Assembly: GCA_963732005.1 (NCBI GenBank)
Contig: CAVSXT010000004.1
Span: forward strand, 1,302,001-1,366,000
Direction of reading: 5' to 3'
Length of the DNA stretch: 64,000 nt
From: JASLEW01 sp963732005
Lineage (GTDB): Bacteria; Acidobacteriota; Thermoanaerobaculia; Multivoradales; UBA5704
In this document: positions 51,568 to 61,566 of the stretch, piece after piece
How the letters are laid out: each line of letters opens with the position of its first letter
Position numbering within the stretch: position 1 is the stretch's first letter
The notes under the pieces: generated by a model
The model's database searches: none
The model's input: only the letters and a program-made list of their open reading frames with translations
Told to the model about the DNA's origin: nothing
Program-made: the position numbers and the translations under genes

Positions 51568-54500
51568 GCAGGGTGCGGTCGTCGGAGGCGGCGACGACGC
51601 GACCGTCGGCTAGCACCGCCATGGCGGTGACCCAAACCGAGTGGCCTTCGAGGGCACAGGTGGTCTCGCCGGTGGCGAGATCCCAGACTCGCAGGGTGCG
51701 GTCGTCGGAGCCCGAGACAACGCGACCATCGGGCAGCACTGCCACCGCGCGGACCCATTCCGAGTGGCCTTCGAGGGTGCAGGTGGTCTCGCCGGTGGCG
51801 AGGTCCCAGACGCGCAGGGTGCGGTCGGTTGAGCCGGAGACGACGCGGCCGTCGGGCAGCACCGCAACCGCGGTGACCCAGGCCGAGTGGCCGTCAAGGA
51901 TGCAGGTGGTTTCGCCGGTGGCGAGGTTCCAGACCCGCAGGGTGCGGTCGGCGGAGCCGGAGGCAATGCGGCCGTTGGGCAGCACCGCCGCCGCGGCGAC
52001 CCAGTCCGAGTGGCCTTCGAGGGTGCAGGTAGCCTCGCCGGTGGCGAGGTCCCACACCCGCAGGGTCCGGTCGGCGGAGCCTGAGGCGACGCGGCCGTCG
52101 GGCAACACCGCTACTGCGTGGACCCAGCCCGAGTGGCCTTCGAGGGTCCTGATGGTCTCGCCAGTGGCGAGGTCCCAGACCCGCAGGGTCCGGTCGTCGG
52201 ACCCGGAAACGACGCGGCCGTCGGGCAGCACCACCACGGCGGTGACCAAGGCCGAGTGGCCTTTGAGGGTGCAGGTGGTCTCGCCGGTGGCGAGGTCCCA
52301 GACCCGCAGGGTGCGGTCGTCGGAGCCCGAGATGACGCGGCCGTCGGGCAGTACCGCCACCGCGCGGACCCATTCCGAGTGGCCTTCGAGGATGCAGGTG
52401 GTCTCGCCGATGGCGAGATCCCAGGCCCGCAGGTTGCGGTCGACGGAGCCGGAGACGACGCGGCCGTCTGGCAGTACCGCCACGGCGGTGACCGACTCCG
52501 AGTGGCCTTCGAGGGTGCAGGTGGTCTCACCGGTGAGGAGGTCCCAGACTCGCACCATGCAGTCGTCGGAGCCGGAGACGACGTGGCCGTCGGGCAGGAC
52601 CGCGAGTGCTGAGACGCCCCTGGAGTGGCCCGTGAGGATGCGGACCAGTGCACCCCCTGCCGATGCCAACCCCGTACCGAGCGGGCGTAGCCAGGGGCGG
52701 GGCATTGTCGGGTGGGCTCGATCGCGAAGAGCAACCACCCCCGGCTCGGCTCGACGGATAAGGCGGCCGACAAGGTGGCTGGGGAGTTCTTCGGGGTGCT
52801 CGGCCAGGGCGTGGGCAGAGAGGCGGAGGGCGCCCTTGACTAGGCGGAGCTCGGGATCGTCGCCCAGGGCGTCGAAGTCGGCCAGCAGAGCATTGACACC
52901 GGTGGCGGCGAGCTTGGCCTCGAGCCAGGCGTAGTTGAGCAGGAGCGTGCGCAGCTCGGCCCGGGAGCCGGCCTCGGCGAGGTGGTAGGCGAGGTGGCGC
53001 CAGAGGTAGGGCTCGGCGGGCGGTAGCGCCGGCCAGCCGCCGGGAGGCTGGCCGGCGGCGAGGAAGTCTCGATGCCAGTCTGGGAGTACGGCCCCGGTGC
53101 GGGCGCAAAGGCACGACCGCACCACGTCGTGGAGGCGGAGGGTCTGGGCTGCGGCATCGAAGCGGACGGCGAGCGAGAGCTGATACAGGCGGCGGCACAG
53201 GTCGAGGGTCGACCGCAGGGGTAGGTCCCAGAGGCCGGCGAGCGTCGGGCAGGGGACGTCGGCTTCCTTCGGAAAGATCGCCAGCTGCTCGTAGCGCTGC
53301 CGTTCATCGTCGGTGAGGCACCGCAAGCTGGCGTTGAGCGTGCGGCCCACCGCGAGATCGCGTGCGGCAACATCCTGGCGGTCAAACGCCTCGAGCCCCT
53401 CTTCGGCGAGGATCGCCTCGACCTCGTCAAGGGCTCGCTCGGGTGGGAGCCCCTCTTCTTCCACCCGTACCCGGAGCTGGCGGTGCACCAGGCCGAGGAG
53501 TAGGGGCCACTCGCCGAGCCGTCGGGCAAGGTCGAGGAGACGCTCGAAGGGGAGGCCTGGAACGCCGGTGCCGAGGAGCTCAACGGCTTCCGAGGTGGCC
53601 ATGGCGTCGACGTCGACGACGCGGCAGCCGTCAGGTAGGTTGCGGTGGTCGCGGGTGGTTACGAGGAGGGTCGAGCCTGGATCGAGATCGCGGAAGGCGA
53701 CCAGGTCGAGGGGGGACCAGACATCGTCCACCACCACGAGCACCCGCTGGCCGGCAAGGAGGTCGCGCAGGAAGCCGCCGGCGGCTTCGAAGGTTTCGAA
53801 GGCCGGTGGCTCGCTGGCACGCCAGCGGCGGAGGAGGTCGCGCGCCCGCGACAGTCGCTCGCCGTCGGTCAGCTGGTCGCCGAGGGTCAACCAGAGGATT
53901 CCGTCGAAATAAGCGCCTTGAACGCGCGGGTCATGGCAGAGCGCCTGAGCGAGCGTGGTCTTGCCGAAGCCGCCGGCACCGCGGAGGGCGGTGGTGATCC
54001 CCACGGTGCGGGAATCCCGATCGGCAGCAGCGGCGATCAGGTGCTCGAGGATGGACCGGTACTCGCTGCGGGCGACGTAGGCGTACGGCCGGGGGGCGAG
54101 GCAACGGTAGCCAAGATGCGGAGCGCGGGACGGCAAATCGAAGAACTGCGATATGAGGTCGGGATGCCCGTTGACGAGTTCGTCGAGCTCGGTTAGCGCC
54201 CAGATCTCGAAATCGATCGCGCCGGATCGCGCGCGGCCTCGCCGCCGCGCCTCGGCGCTGACATTACAGGTCGCGAGGAGGATGAGCTGGGCCGGCCGCT
54301 CACTTGCCGGTAAGGCGAGGATCTCGTCGACGATGCCTTCGGCGTCGCTCGGCCCCAGCTTCTCGTAGCGCTTGCATTGGAAGACCACCCGCCGGCCGTC
54401 GCGAAAGGCGACGATGTCGCGGCCATCGTCGCTGCCCGCGGCACCCAGATGCTGGGGCTTGTCGTAGCCCTCGCGATGCACGAGCCCGAGGCAGAGACGC

Positions 54501-54643
54501 TCAAAGTCCGCGGGCGAGAGGCTCGAGAAGGGCAGCAGATGGGTACTGCGGGTCACGGGAGGCCGAGACCCTGTGGCTCCTTGAGGCGCCCTCTCCTGGC
54601 AATCCATCAACTCATTGTAGCCGCCAAGGTGACTATCGGCCAT
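51568..54643 (-). pseudogene. 5' part of STAND ATPase gene: Mrr-like nuclease, NB-ARC, WD40; cut by IS21
   Basis: The domain order is an Mrr/restriction-endonuclease-like domain (about 40-160; FERLCLGLVHREGY, SDDGRDIVAF, VVFQCKRY with Asp76, Gln89 and Lys91 as likely catalytic residues), then NB-ARC (Walker A GAGGFGKTT at 222-230; Walker B VLVVVDDVW; STLLVTTRD). A helical arm follows, and from about residue 667 WD40 blades 1-9. The frame then reads 22 codons into the IS to a stop at 51500. Without the IS the protein would have 1,236 residues and 14 blades. This layout is that of Apaf-1-like prokaryotic STAND immune proteins, where target binding to the propeller releases a nuclease effector. 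Each blade is 41 residues and nearly identical in DNA, apart from GHSxxVxA positions. Confidence 0.9.
51572..52645 (-). repeat. Array of near-identical 123-bp WD40-coding repeats
   Basis: Nine blades encoded with 41-residue period and consensus TLEGHSEWVRAVAVLPDGR then VVSGSDDRTLRVWDLATGET. Five more lie beyond the IS (47458-48092). Silent positions are also conserved, implying recent duplication or gene conversion. Variable sites cluster in GHSxxVxA and in S-[DAT]-DR. Confidence 0.9.
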
Positions 54644-55225
54644 CAGCCTCTCGGCCCCGCTTCCATCTTGTGCCCGGCCGCCTGGGAAAGATACTCACTG
54701 ATCTCGTTGGGGCGCAGGGTCGGAAATAGTGAAGTACGTCCAGTCGTCGGAGGCCGAGAGGTCGCCCGTCTTAAGCAGTTTCAGGTTGCGGAAGGAGACA
54801 GGGCCGGTGACCGGCCGCGCCAGGAGAGCCGAAGATCAAGCGAGTGCCGCGCGGGCAAGAGCACCATGCATGTCGATTGCTGATCGAATACGGCGGCCCC
54901 GCGCTGCGCGCCGTGGCGGACCCCCTGTAATGGACCAAGCCAGGAGCGAGGTGGATGACGCGAAACTGGTGACAGCGCACACATCCCCGCGCGGGCAAAG
55001 CGGTGGAAGCTCGCTACTCCGAAGGCCCTGAGTCGCAGGTCGATACGCGGCGACGTCGAGCGAGCCAGGCTTCGAGCTCTTCAACCGAATACAGCACCAG
55101 CCTGGACGAGGTGGTCTGCAATGACTTGCCGGAGGCGGATGCTCAGGGCGCGAGTCATCTCGAAATGCACGCACGAGGGTGTTAAGTTAAAGTTAAATGT
55201 GAATCGAAAGCCCGAGCGGCGTGCC
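54644..55225. other. Intergenic region
   Basis: About 580 bases upstream of the STAND gene and downstream of the NACHT partner gene. No supportable gene is present; short frames on both strands have no recognisable motifs. It should hold the STAND promoter (minus strand). Confidence 0.45.
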
Positions 55226-56593
55226 TCATGGAGCAGTGGCCCGAGCCCCAAGGGCCCAGGCCAGGGCCGGATGGTTCTGGGGAGGATTTGAAATCCGGTA
55301 TGAGGGGCTAATGAGATTCAACTCTTCGAGCGCGTCAGCACGAGTGCGGCTCGATCCGCTGGCACGCGCCGCGACGGCAAGGGCAGCAGCCTTCAGCCAA
55401 TGCGTTCGATCTTGATCGGCCGATTCACCTGCGATCCAATTATACACAGGTATCGCATCGGCGTGACTAGCCTTAAAGTCGCGGGAGATCTCCGCCATCT
55501 TCAGAAGTGCGAAGTCGAACGCGCGAATGGCTTCCTGAGCATACCAAACCTGGACTTCGCTGCTTCCCGGCCGTTCGCCATAGCTGTCAGCCACCAGCAG
55601 TAACGCCCAGCCCAGGTACTCGTGTTTTATGATGAGCCGTGCGGCGCTAAGCTGGCGGTCGTCGATGCTGGCCATTCGATCGGCCAGTTGAACCGCTTGT
55701 CGCCGAAGGTTGTCAAGTTGGTCCCCGGACGCAACTGCCGATTCAAATGACAGTCTCAGATCGAGTAGTTCGGCCTTATATTGGATTATAAATGCGTCTG
55801 CCGCAGTCCTCGACGGCACGGTCCCAGTCCGTTCGTTCATAGCCCGTAAGCTGACCATAGTCAGGGTCAGCGGTCCGGTACTCGCCCTAGCCAACATATC
55901 GACAGCAGCGTAACCTGGTTTCTCAGCGCGGATTCTCACGGCCTGACCGATCGCTGCATCGGTCTTAAGGCTAAATATGCCGGTCGTGTTTGTCCAATCC
56001 GCTTCGCCGCCGAGTACCGAGACCCTAACGCCCTCGACGCCCTGCCCCTTTTCGTCCTCTACCAGGCCTGTAATGGTTGCATTGAGCGCTCGGCCGAGCA
56101 CAATGGTGACCGCGGGGGAGAAATCGCTGGCGAGCCAGAGGTCGGCGCGCCCGTGAAGTGAGTCCGGCACAACATCAGCGAAGATCGTGAGCCTGCCATC
56201 GGCAGGGATCAGATCCTTCTGAAAAGAAACAACTGCTACGCCCTCGCCTGTCATAATATCGGCCGAAACGCTGGTTCGAAGCACGGCGCCCTTGACCGGA
56301 TCACCTTCCGGGTTAAGAACAATGACCCGGACGCGATACATTTCACCGGAGAGAGGCGTTGCCTGGTGGTTCACCGCATAGCGACTCGCCCATAAGATAA
56401 TGCCACTTAATAGAAAGATTGTAGCCCCGATCTGCAAGAGCGCAGCGCTCGCTAGCGGCGGCCGTGTGGAATCGCCGCGGCGCCTTTCAGCAAAAAGGAT
56501 CAGCCAATGCGCTGTCATTACGGCCGCGAGTGCAGATGCCGCAAACGACCACAGAATGGGCATGCTAGTGAGCGTCGCTAAGAGGTTTTTCAT
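55226..56593 (-). CDS. Membrane protein with Ig/CnaB-like periplasmic domains, partner of the NACHT protein
   Basis: A 455-residue protein. Two membrane segments (about 12-34 and 47-68) flank the basic loop ERRRGDSTRPP, which by the positive-inside rule puts the large C-terminal part outside the cytoplasm. Two beta-sandwich domains follow: about 84-165 (YRVRVIVLNPEGDPVKGAVL) and about 170-250, the latter of carboxypeptidase-regulatory/CnaB type (ITGLVEDEKGQGVEGVRVSV and GIFSLKTD). A helical domain (about 270-450) ends the protein. It starts 10 bases after the NACHT gene stop, so the two are one operon. I do not recognise the full-length family. It may be a co-receptor, or the membrane effector set off by the NACHT partner. 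Confidence 0.7.
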   Translation of the reverse strand: MKNLLATLTSMPILWSFAASALAAVMTAHWLILFAERRRGDSTRPPLASAALLQIGATIFLLSGIILWASRYAVNHQATPLSGEMYRVRVIVLNPEGDPVKGAVLRTSVSADIMTGEGVAVVSFQKDLIPADGRLTIFADVVPDSLHGRADLWLASDFSPAVTIVLGRALNATITGLVEDEKGQGVEGVRVSVLGGEADWTNTTGIFSLKTDAAIGQAVRIRAEKPGYAAVDMLARASTGPLTLTMVSLRAMNERTGTVPSRTAADAFIIQYKAELLDLRLSFESAVASGDQLDNLRRQAVQLADRMASIDDRQLSAARLIIKHEYLGWALLLVADSYGERPGSSEVQVWYAQEAIRAFDFALLKMAEISRDFKASHADAIPVYNWIAGESADQDRTHWLKAAALAVAARASGSSRTRADALEELNLISPSYRISNPPQNHPALAWALGARATAP

Positions 56594-56603
56594 CGTGAAT
56601 TGT

Positions 56604-59528
56604 TCACCTTTGCTCTGGCAATGGCTGGCTCTGGGCGTCGGCTGTCAAGGTCAGCGAGCCTTGGTTGGCCTTGATTTGCGGTGAGATAGCGCTCCTAAGG
56701 CCCGTTTGCGGATTGAGGTCGATCGATAGCGGCCAGCCCCTTAGCATGGCGGCAGCCTGCAGGGCTTGGAGCAAGATCTCGTAGTGCTCCAGGTCCCTGA
56801 TCGTGAACTCAGTAAAGCTGAGCACCAGGTCGCGTGAAGGTAACAGGGCAGCTAAAAAGCTGTAAAGAGAGCGCTGGTTGTCGGTTGTCGCTTGCCACAC
56901 AGTGTCCAGGGACAGCTGCGCCTTCGCCGCGGCCGGCGGGAGTTCCTGTGCCAAGTAGCGCGCGGCGAGAAAGGCGAGGAGCTGATCGTGACGGAACTCA
57001 TAGGTTGTGCCGTGGCGTACTACGATCGCTAGGCGGCGATCAGACGGCGAGCTGACCGCTGGCTGGCCGGCATGAGGTTTAGATTCCACTGTACCGAACG
57101 GCATGAGATTCTCGAGGGCCGCGAGCTGAGCTGCGTTTTGCATGTCATTTGCGGCGAACTGTCGCTTCTGGCCGGCGCGCCAGCATTCCCAGGCGGAGCG
57201 GGTGAGAGTCTTTAGAGTTGCGGCAGGGATCTGGCCAAGGTAGCGCTCGTATAGGCCGATGCGGTCGAGGGGAACCGGCGCTCCAGCGTCGGCTAGGTCG
57301 GCTAGGATTCGTACGTCGTAGCCCGAGTCCAACTGCGGCAGGAGGTCCTTTGCCTGCGCGGCGACCTGCTGACCTAGCCGGTCGCCGAGGAAGGTCCGCA
57401 GTAGCTTGCCACAGAGCTTGGGGTCGATCGCCGGCAGCTGGAGCTCGACGATGCTTTCGCTACCTAGCCCTGATTGCGAAGTGAGGAGGAGCGTCGTGGC
57501 GCTGTTGGAGGCCGCGAAGTCGCGGACAGCACTGTCGAGATTTGCTTCGTTGAGACCGTCGAGGATGAGCAGGAAGCCGCGCATCCTTAGCAGGCGTGCC
57601 ACGAGCTTGTCGTCCCCGAGAGAAGCCCCGAAGCCGTCGAGCGCCTTCTTGGCCAAGACGGGGAGCTCTTGGGCTGCAAGGTCACGGAGATCTATCGGTA
57701 TGGGAATGAAACCATACCTGCGCCAGGCAACTCCGAGAGTGGGCGACCGCGTGTAGATATCGAGAAGATGCCTTACGAGGACGGTCTTACCGCTGCCCGA
57801 CGATCCTCTGACAAGCACTCGCGCGCCTTGGAGCTTCCGAACAAGCTGGTCGGACTCGACCGTCTCGCCCGTCGCCTTGCTCAGGCTGACCGGCAGATAC
57901 GGCTCCGGCAGACCGCCATAGCGCCGCTTGAGCTCGAGGAAGTAGGGCCGCAGTAGCCAAACACGCAGCGGGCTGACAAATTCCACGAGCAGTCCGAAGT
58001 AGAGCCCGGGCTTGCGCACCGCAGGATGGGTAAGGAGGCGCAGGCAACCCCGCGACCAGTGGGCGCCGCAGGCGAGCACCATAAACAGCAGAAACTCGAA
58101 CCCAGTGTAGAACTTCACCGCAACGGTCAGCCACGTCTCTATGCGCTGTAGGGGCGAGCCGTCGATATCGACTGTTTTCGGGGTGGTCCTAACGCGCCGT
58201 CCCCAGAGATCCTCGACCTCGATTTGGAGCTTACATTGTCCGGTCACTGCCGGCACGGTGTACACCGCCGACCAGGTGTCGACGTTCTGCTGCGGATCAC
58301 GGAGTGGCCGGCGCTTTCCCGGCTCGCAGTCGGCCACCAGGGCCATGTCCACGAGCTCGCTCAGACGCAGCGAGTTGTCGAAGCGCCAAGAGATCGCCGC
58401 CGGGCTGCCGGAGGCGGGATAGGCGGCGGGTTCGAGCAGGGTAACGGCGTCACTGAGGTCGCGGCGGGGGGTCAGCGGAACCTCAAGGAGAGAAGTCTCC
58501 TCCTTCTCCCCTGGAGACAAGGCTTCCGATGGCAAGGAATGCCATACGATCCCGAGACTGTTGCCGGCCAACCCGAGACTCTGCGGCTGTTTGATCGCAA
58601 GGCTCGGAACGACTGGCCTTGCCTGGTGTCCGGGCGTCCAGCGCAGCAGGCCGTGAGGAGTGCCGATCCACCAGACTCCACTCAGGTCCATGACCGCGTC
58701 CGTCGTAGGGGACATCGGTTCGAAACCCAAAGCGATAGCTGTCGTGGATCGAGGCCCGAGGAAATAGCCACGGCGCTGTGGACCGGATAACAGCCAGAAA
58801 GCACTCCCGGCCCGCCTCAGACTTGAGTACTCGGACGAGGGCGCACTCACCCTGGACGGCTTGCTTTGGGCCGGTGCCTGGCGCCACAACCCGTGATTTT
58901 CACCAAAGAATAAGACATCATTCGAGGTTCCTTCTCGCTGGACCACTCGAACACCGTCAATCTGCTCCAGGCCTTTAGAGCTATATCGCTCTTTCACGTA
59001 AGGGAGGCTTGGGGATACGACAGATGCGGGTGTAGAGGGTTCTCCTGGTCGCCACCGATATATGGCCAGCGGATCGTCTCTGACGAAAAAAATGTAGCCA
59101 TCGGCGCTCCACGTTGCACGGACGTTTCCGCAGCCATCTTGCTTGACGGGTACGTTCGTGACCGATGCGGCACTCGTGGTGTTCAGAAGGAACAGACCCC
59201 GATCCGTACACAATAAGATTTCTGGCGAGCCATCCTCGAAAGAAGTGGCGGAAATCATATGCCCCGCTTCCTGTGCCAGCTCGGTGAATCGGTCACCGCC
59301 GGTCCAACGCACCAAACGCTTGTCGGACGTTGCGAGGATCAGCGCACCCTTTTCCTGGGCCACGACCTGCGTTGGTGCGATCCCTGCGACCAGATGCTCC
59401 TGAATGAAGTTGCCAAGACCCAGGAGTTTCGCGTCTTGCGCGACGGTGCGATGATGAGGAATAACCAGCAGCAAAAGAACTAGAAGCATGTGCGCAAACG
59501 GACGCGTTCGCTTTACGTTAGCCGTCAC
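56604..59528 (-). CDS. Transmembrane NACHT NTPase with periplasmic beta-propeller and Ig-like sensor half
   Basis: A 974-residue protein. A signal peptide (about 13-31) is followed by a propeller-like region (about 40-350) with strands like LVRWTGG, EILLCTDRGLFLLN and GVWWIGTPHGLLRWTPG, which resemble the Reg_prop repeats of hybrid sensor kinases. An Ig-like/Y_Y_Y-type domain (about 365-455, LQIEVEDLWGRRVRT) precedes a membrane segment (about 467-488). The cytoplasmic half has a NACHT-type ATPase: Walker A GSSGSGKT (575-582), Walker B LLILDGLNEAN (653-663), TTLLLTSQ, then helical STAND-type sequence with FRHDQLLAFLAARYL. A sensor-kinase-like periplasmic half thus replaces the usual cytosolic sensor of NACHT proteins. 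The partner gene follows after 10 bases. Confidence 0.8.
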   Translation of the reverse strand: MTANVKRTRPFAHMLLVLLLLVIPHHRTVAQDAKLLGLGNFIQEHLVAGIAPTQVVAQEKGALILATSDKRLVRWTGGDRFTELAQEAGHMISATSFEDGSPEILLCTDRGLFLLNTTSAASVTNVPVKQDGCGNVRATWSADGYIFFVRDDPLAIYRWRPGEPSTPASVVSPSLPYVKERYSSKGLEQIDGVRVVQREGTSNDVLFFGENHGLWRQAPAQSKPSRVSAPSSEYSSLRRAGSAFWLLSGPQRRGYFLGPRSTTAIALGFEPMSPTTDAVMDLSGVWWIGTPHGLLRWTPGHQARPVVPSLAIKQPQSLGLAGNSLGIVWHSLPSEALSPGEKEETSLLEVPLTPRRDLSDAVTLLEPAAYPASGSPAAISWRFDNSLRLSELVDMALVADCEPGKRRPLRDPQQNVDTWSAVYTVPAVTGQCKLQIEVEDLWGRRVRTTPKTVDIDGSPLQRIETWLTVAVKFYTGFEFLLFMVLACGAHWSRGCLRLLTHPAVRKPGLYFGLLVEFVSPLRVWLLRPYFLELKRRYGGLPEPYLPVSLSKATGETVESDQLVRKLQGARVLVRGSSGSGKTVLVRHLLDIYTRSPTLGVAWRRYGFIPIPIDLRDLAAQELPVLAKKALDGFGASLGDDKLVARLLRMRGFLLILDGLNEANLDSAVRDFAASNSATTLLLTSQSGLGSESIVELQLPAIDPKLCGKLLRTFLGDRLGQQVAAQAKDLLPQLDSGYDVRILADLADAGAPVPLDRIGLYERYLGQIPAATLKTLTRSAWECWRAGQKRQFAANDMQNAAQLAALENLMPFGTVESKPHAGQPAVSSPSDRRLAIVVRHGTTYEFRHDQLLAFLAARYLAQELPPAAAKAQLSLDTVWQATTDNQRSLYSFLAALLPSRDLVLSFTEFTIRDLEHYEILLQALQAAAMLRGWPLSIDLNPQTGLRSAISPQIKANQGSLTLTADAQSQPLPEQR

Positions 59529-60285
59529 GGGTGCTCTCGGTCGAGGTCGCTCCGCCCATGGGACAGATTAACGTATGTCGCTTTAGGCATATGGTTGGTT
59601 CGCCGGCGCTGGCGCGACACGAGCATCCTTCCGCTGCCTGACCGAGAGTCCGCGATTCCCCTTTGGATGAGCTCGTCCGAGATCCTCGCCCAGGCCGCAT
59701 CTCGTCCGTCATATTCTCAATGCTTATGCACTGTATCACCCACCGACAGACGGCCACAAGCGCCGGGTCGAGCAGGCAGGGCGCCTCATACCATCGACCG
59801 TGTAGCGCATCGGCAGCCATGGCTCGGCGAGCGCGTCCGCCGGCCCTTGTCGCCCGCCGCTCCGCGGCGCTCGGGATTTCGCGTGCGGTCGCCGAGCGGT
59901 TGCACACCGAGGCGTATTGCCTCGCGGTCCGGCGGAGTAGGTGTGGTGGATGCGCGAGGCGCCAGGTTGGCCGGAGCCTCGGCCGAGCGCGGCTCACGTC
60001 ACCGGTCGCGCGCATCCTGCGCGCCCAGCTGGCACCGTCATCGTGGCTGATATAGAGACCGTTACCGTCAGTGTGGACGCCCGTGCCGGCCCCCTCGGTG
60101 ACGACACCCCGTAGGGGGTCGATGACCGATGCCTCTCCGGCTAGGCCGGGTGGCTCCACACACCACCCGCCCGCCGCCCCCAACTTGCCCGAGGCGAGCT
60201 GCTCGGGGGTCCGAGTTTGTTCCAGGCGGGCTTGCGACCGGCGTTGCTCACGGTCACCGGCGGCGGGGCCTACCGGCCCACCCGA
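59529..60285. other. Intergenic region upstream of the NACHT operon
   Basis: About 760 bases that should contain the NACHT promoter (minus strand). Apart from a possible decayed BNR-repeat fragment at its right end, nothing is coding. Long open frames on both strands lack motifs. Confidence 0.45.
60020..60183 (-). pseudogene. Possible BNR/Asp-box protein remnant
   Basis: The minus-strand translation contains ASVIDPLRGVVTEGAGTGVH and GLYISHDDGASW. The latter fits the Asp-box S-x-D-x-G-x-x-W of sialidase-like propeller proteins. The reading frame loses meaning right after GASW and before the fragment. It is probably a relic; similarity by chance is possible. Confidence 0.3.
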
Positions 60286-61335
60286 TCAATAGGCCGCGAC
60301 CGCGAGGACGGCGTCGCCAAATGCCTTCGGCGCCTCCTGTGGCAGGTTGTGCCCGATGCCTCCGGTGATGTTCCGGTGCGAATACTTTCCCGAGAATTTG
60401 CTGGCATAGGAGCTCGGATCGGGATGCGGCGCACCGTTGGCATCACCCTCGAGGGTGATGGTGGGTACCGTGATCGCCGGACTCGTCGCCAGGCGCCTTT
60501 CCAGATCGTCGTACCTCGACTCGCCGGAGGCGAGCCCGAGCCGCCAGCGGTAGTTGTGGATCACGATGCTGACGTGATCCGGATTGACGAGGGACGCAGC
60601 GCTGCGCGCGAACGTGGCATCGTCGAAGCTCCACTTCGGTGAAGCGAGCTGCCATATGAGCTTCGCGAAGTCGTCGCGGTACTTCTCGTAGCCCGCTCGG
60701 CCGCGCTCGGTGGCGAAGTAGAACTGGTACCACCACTGGAGCTCGGCTGGGGGCGGCAGAGGAATCTTCCCTGCTTCCTGGTTGCCGATCAGGTAGCCGC
60801 TGACCGAAACGAGTCCCTTGCAGCGCTCCGGCCACAGCGCGGCGACGATGTCGGCTGAGCGCCCTCCCCAGTCGAAACCCGCAAGGATCGCCTTCTGGAT
60901 CTTGAGGGCGTCCATGAGCGAGACGACATCGAGAGCAAGGGCCGACGGCTGACCGTTCCGCACGGCGTCATTCGCGAGGAAGCGCGTCGTGCCGTAGCCT
61001 CGCAGGTGCGGCACGATCACCCGGTAGCCGGCCGAGGCCAGCTGCGGAGCGACCTCGACGAAGCTGTGGATGTCGTAGGGCCAGCCGTGCAGAAGGATGA
61101 CCGCAGGACCATCGGCCGGGCCGGCCTCAGCGTATCCGACATTCAAGACGCCGGCATCGATCTGCTTGATAGCGCCGAATGACGCACTCGTCCGCGGCCG
61201 GGAGGTGGTGCTTGCCGGCTCTCTCTTCTCCTCACCTGCCGCCGCAGGGCCGATCAGGCCGAGCTCGGCGGCAGCAAGGGTCATGGCCGCAGTGCCCAAG
61301 AAACGACGGCGATCACGATTGATCTCTTCCGACAT
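60286..61335 (-). CDS. Tat-exported alpha/beta hydrolase (epoxide hydrolase/haloalkane dehalogenase-like)
   Basis: A 349-residue protein with a twin-arginine signal (NRDRRRFLGTAAMTLAAAELG), so it folds before export. The hydrolase core has VILLHGWPYDIHSFVEVAPQL (oxyanion HGWP), VIVPHLRGYG and the nucleophile in AGFDWGGRSA (Asp, as in epoxide hydrolases and dehalogenases). An acid lies in the later loop (LEGDANG) and the His in GGIGHNLPQEAP. The start at 61335 follows GGAGAAAG; the TTG at 61347 is less likely. The substrate is unknown. Confidence 0.87.
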   Translation of the reverse strand: MSEEINRDRRRFLGTAAMTLAAAELGLIGPAAAGEEKREPASTTSRPRTSASFGAIKQIDAGVLNVGYAEAGPADGPAVILLHGWPYDIHSFVEVAPQLASAGYRVIVPHLRGYGTTRFLANDAVRNGQPSALALDVVSLMDALKIQKAILAGFDWGGRSADIVAALWPERCKGLVSVSGYLIGNQEAGKIPLPPPAELQWWYQFYFATERGRAGYEKYRDDFAKLIWQLASPKWSFDDATFARSAASLVNPDHVSIVIHNYRWRLGLASGESRYDDLERRLATSPAITVPTITLEGDANGAPHPDPSSYASKFSGKYSHRNITGGIGHNLPQEAPKAFGDAVLAVAAY

Positions 61336-61566
61336 CTCTTTCTCCAATCAGGTTCAGGTCTATTGAATCGAACGCAGCCTCGTTCCCGACACCGCCTCAG
61401 CCGAGGTGACCGTCGCCGTCGACCGGTACCGAGCGAATGCGGCCGCCATCGGCAACACCTCCCTGCGGATCGGGGCCGCGGCCCTGGCGACGCGCCGGCG
61501 GCGCCGGCTAGCCTCGCGAGCTCCGTGGGAGCCTCTTCATGAGGCCCTCCGTCGCCGCTCTCACGA

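Noticed and set aside
51572..52645. Regular repeats taken as a CRISPR-like array
   Set aside because: Period and sequence are explained by WD40 blades of 41 residues in one reading frame.
54729..55185. Short ORFs between the STAND gene and the NACHT partner
   Set aside because: They lack ribosome binding sites and motifs and overlap one another.
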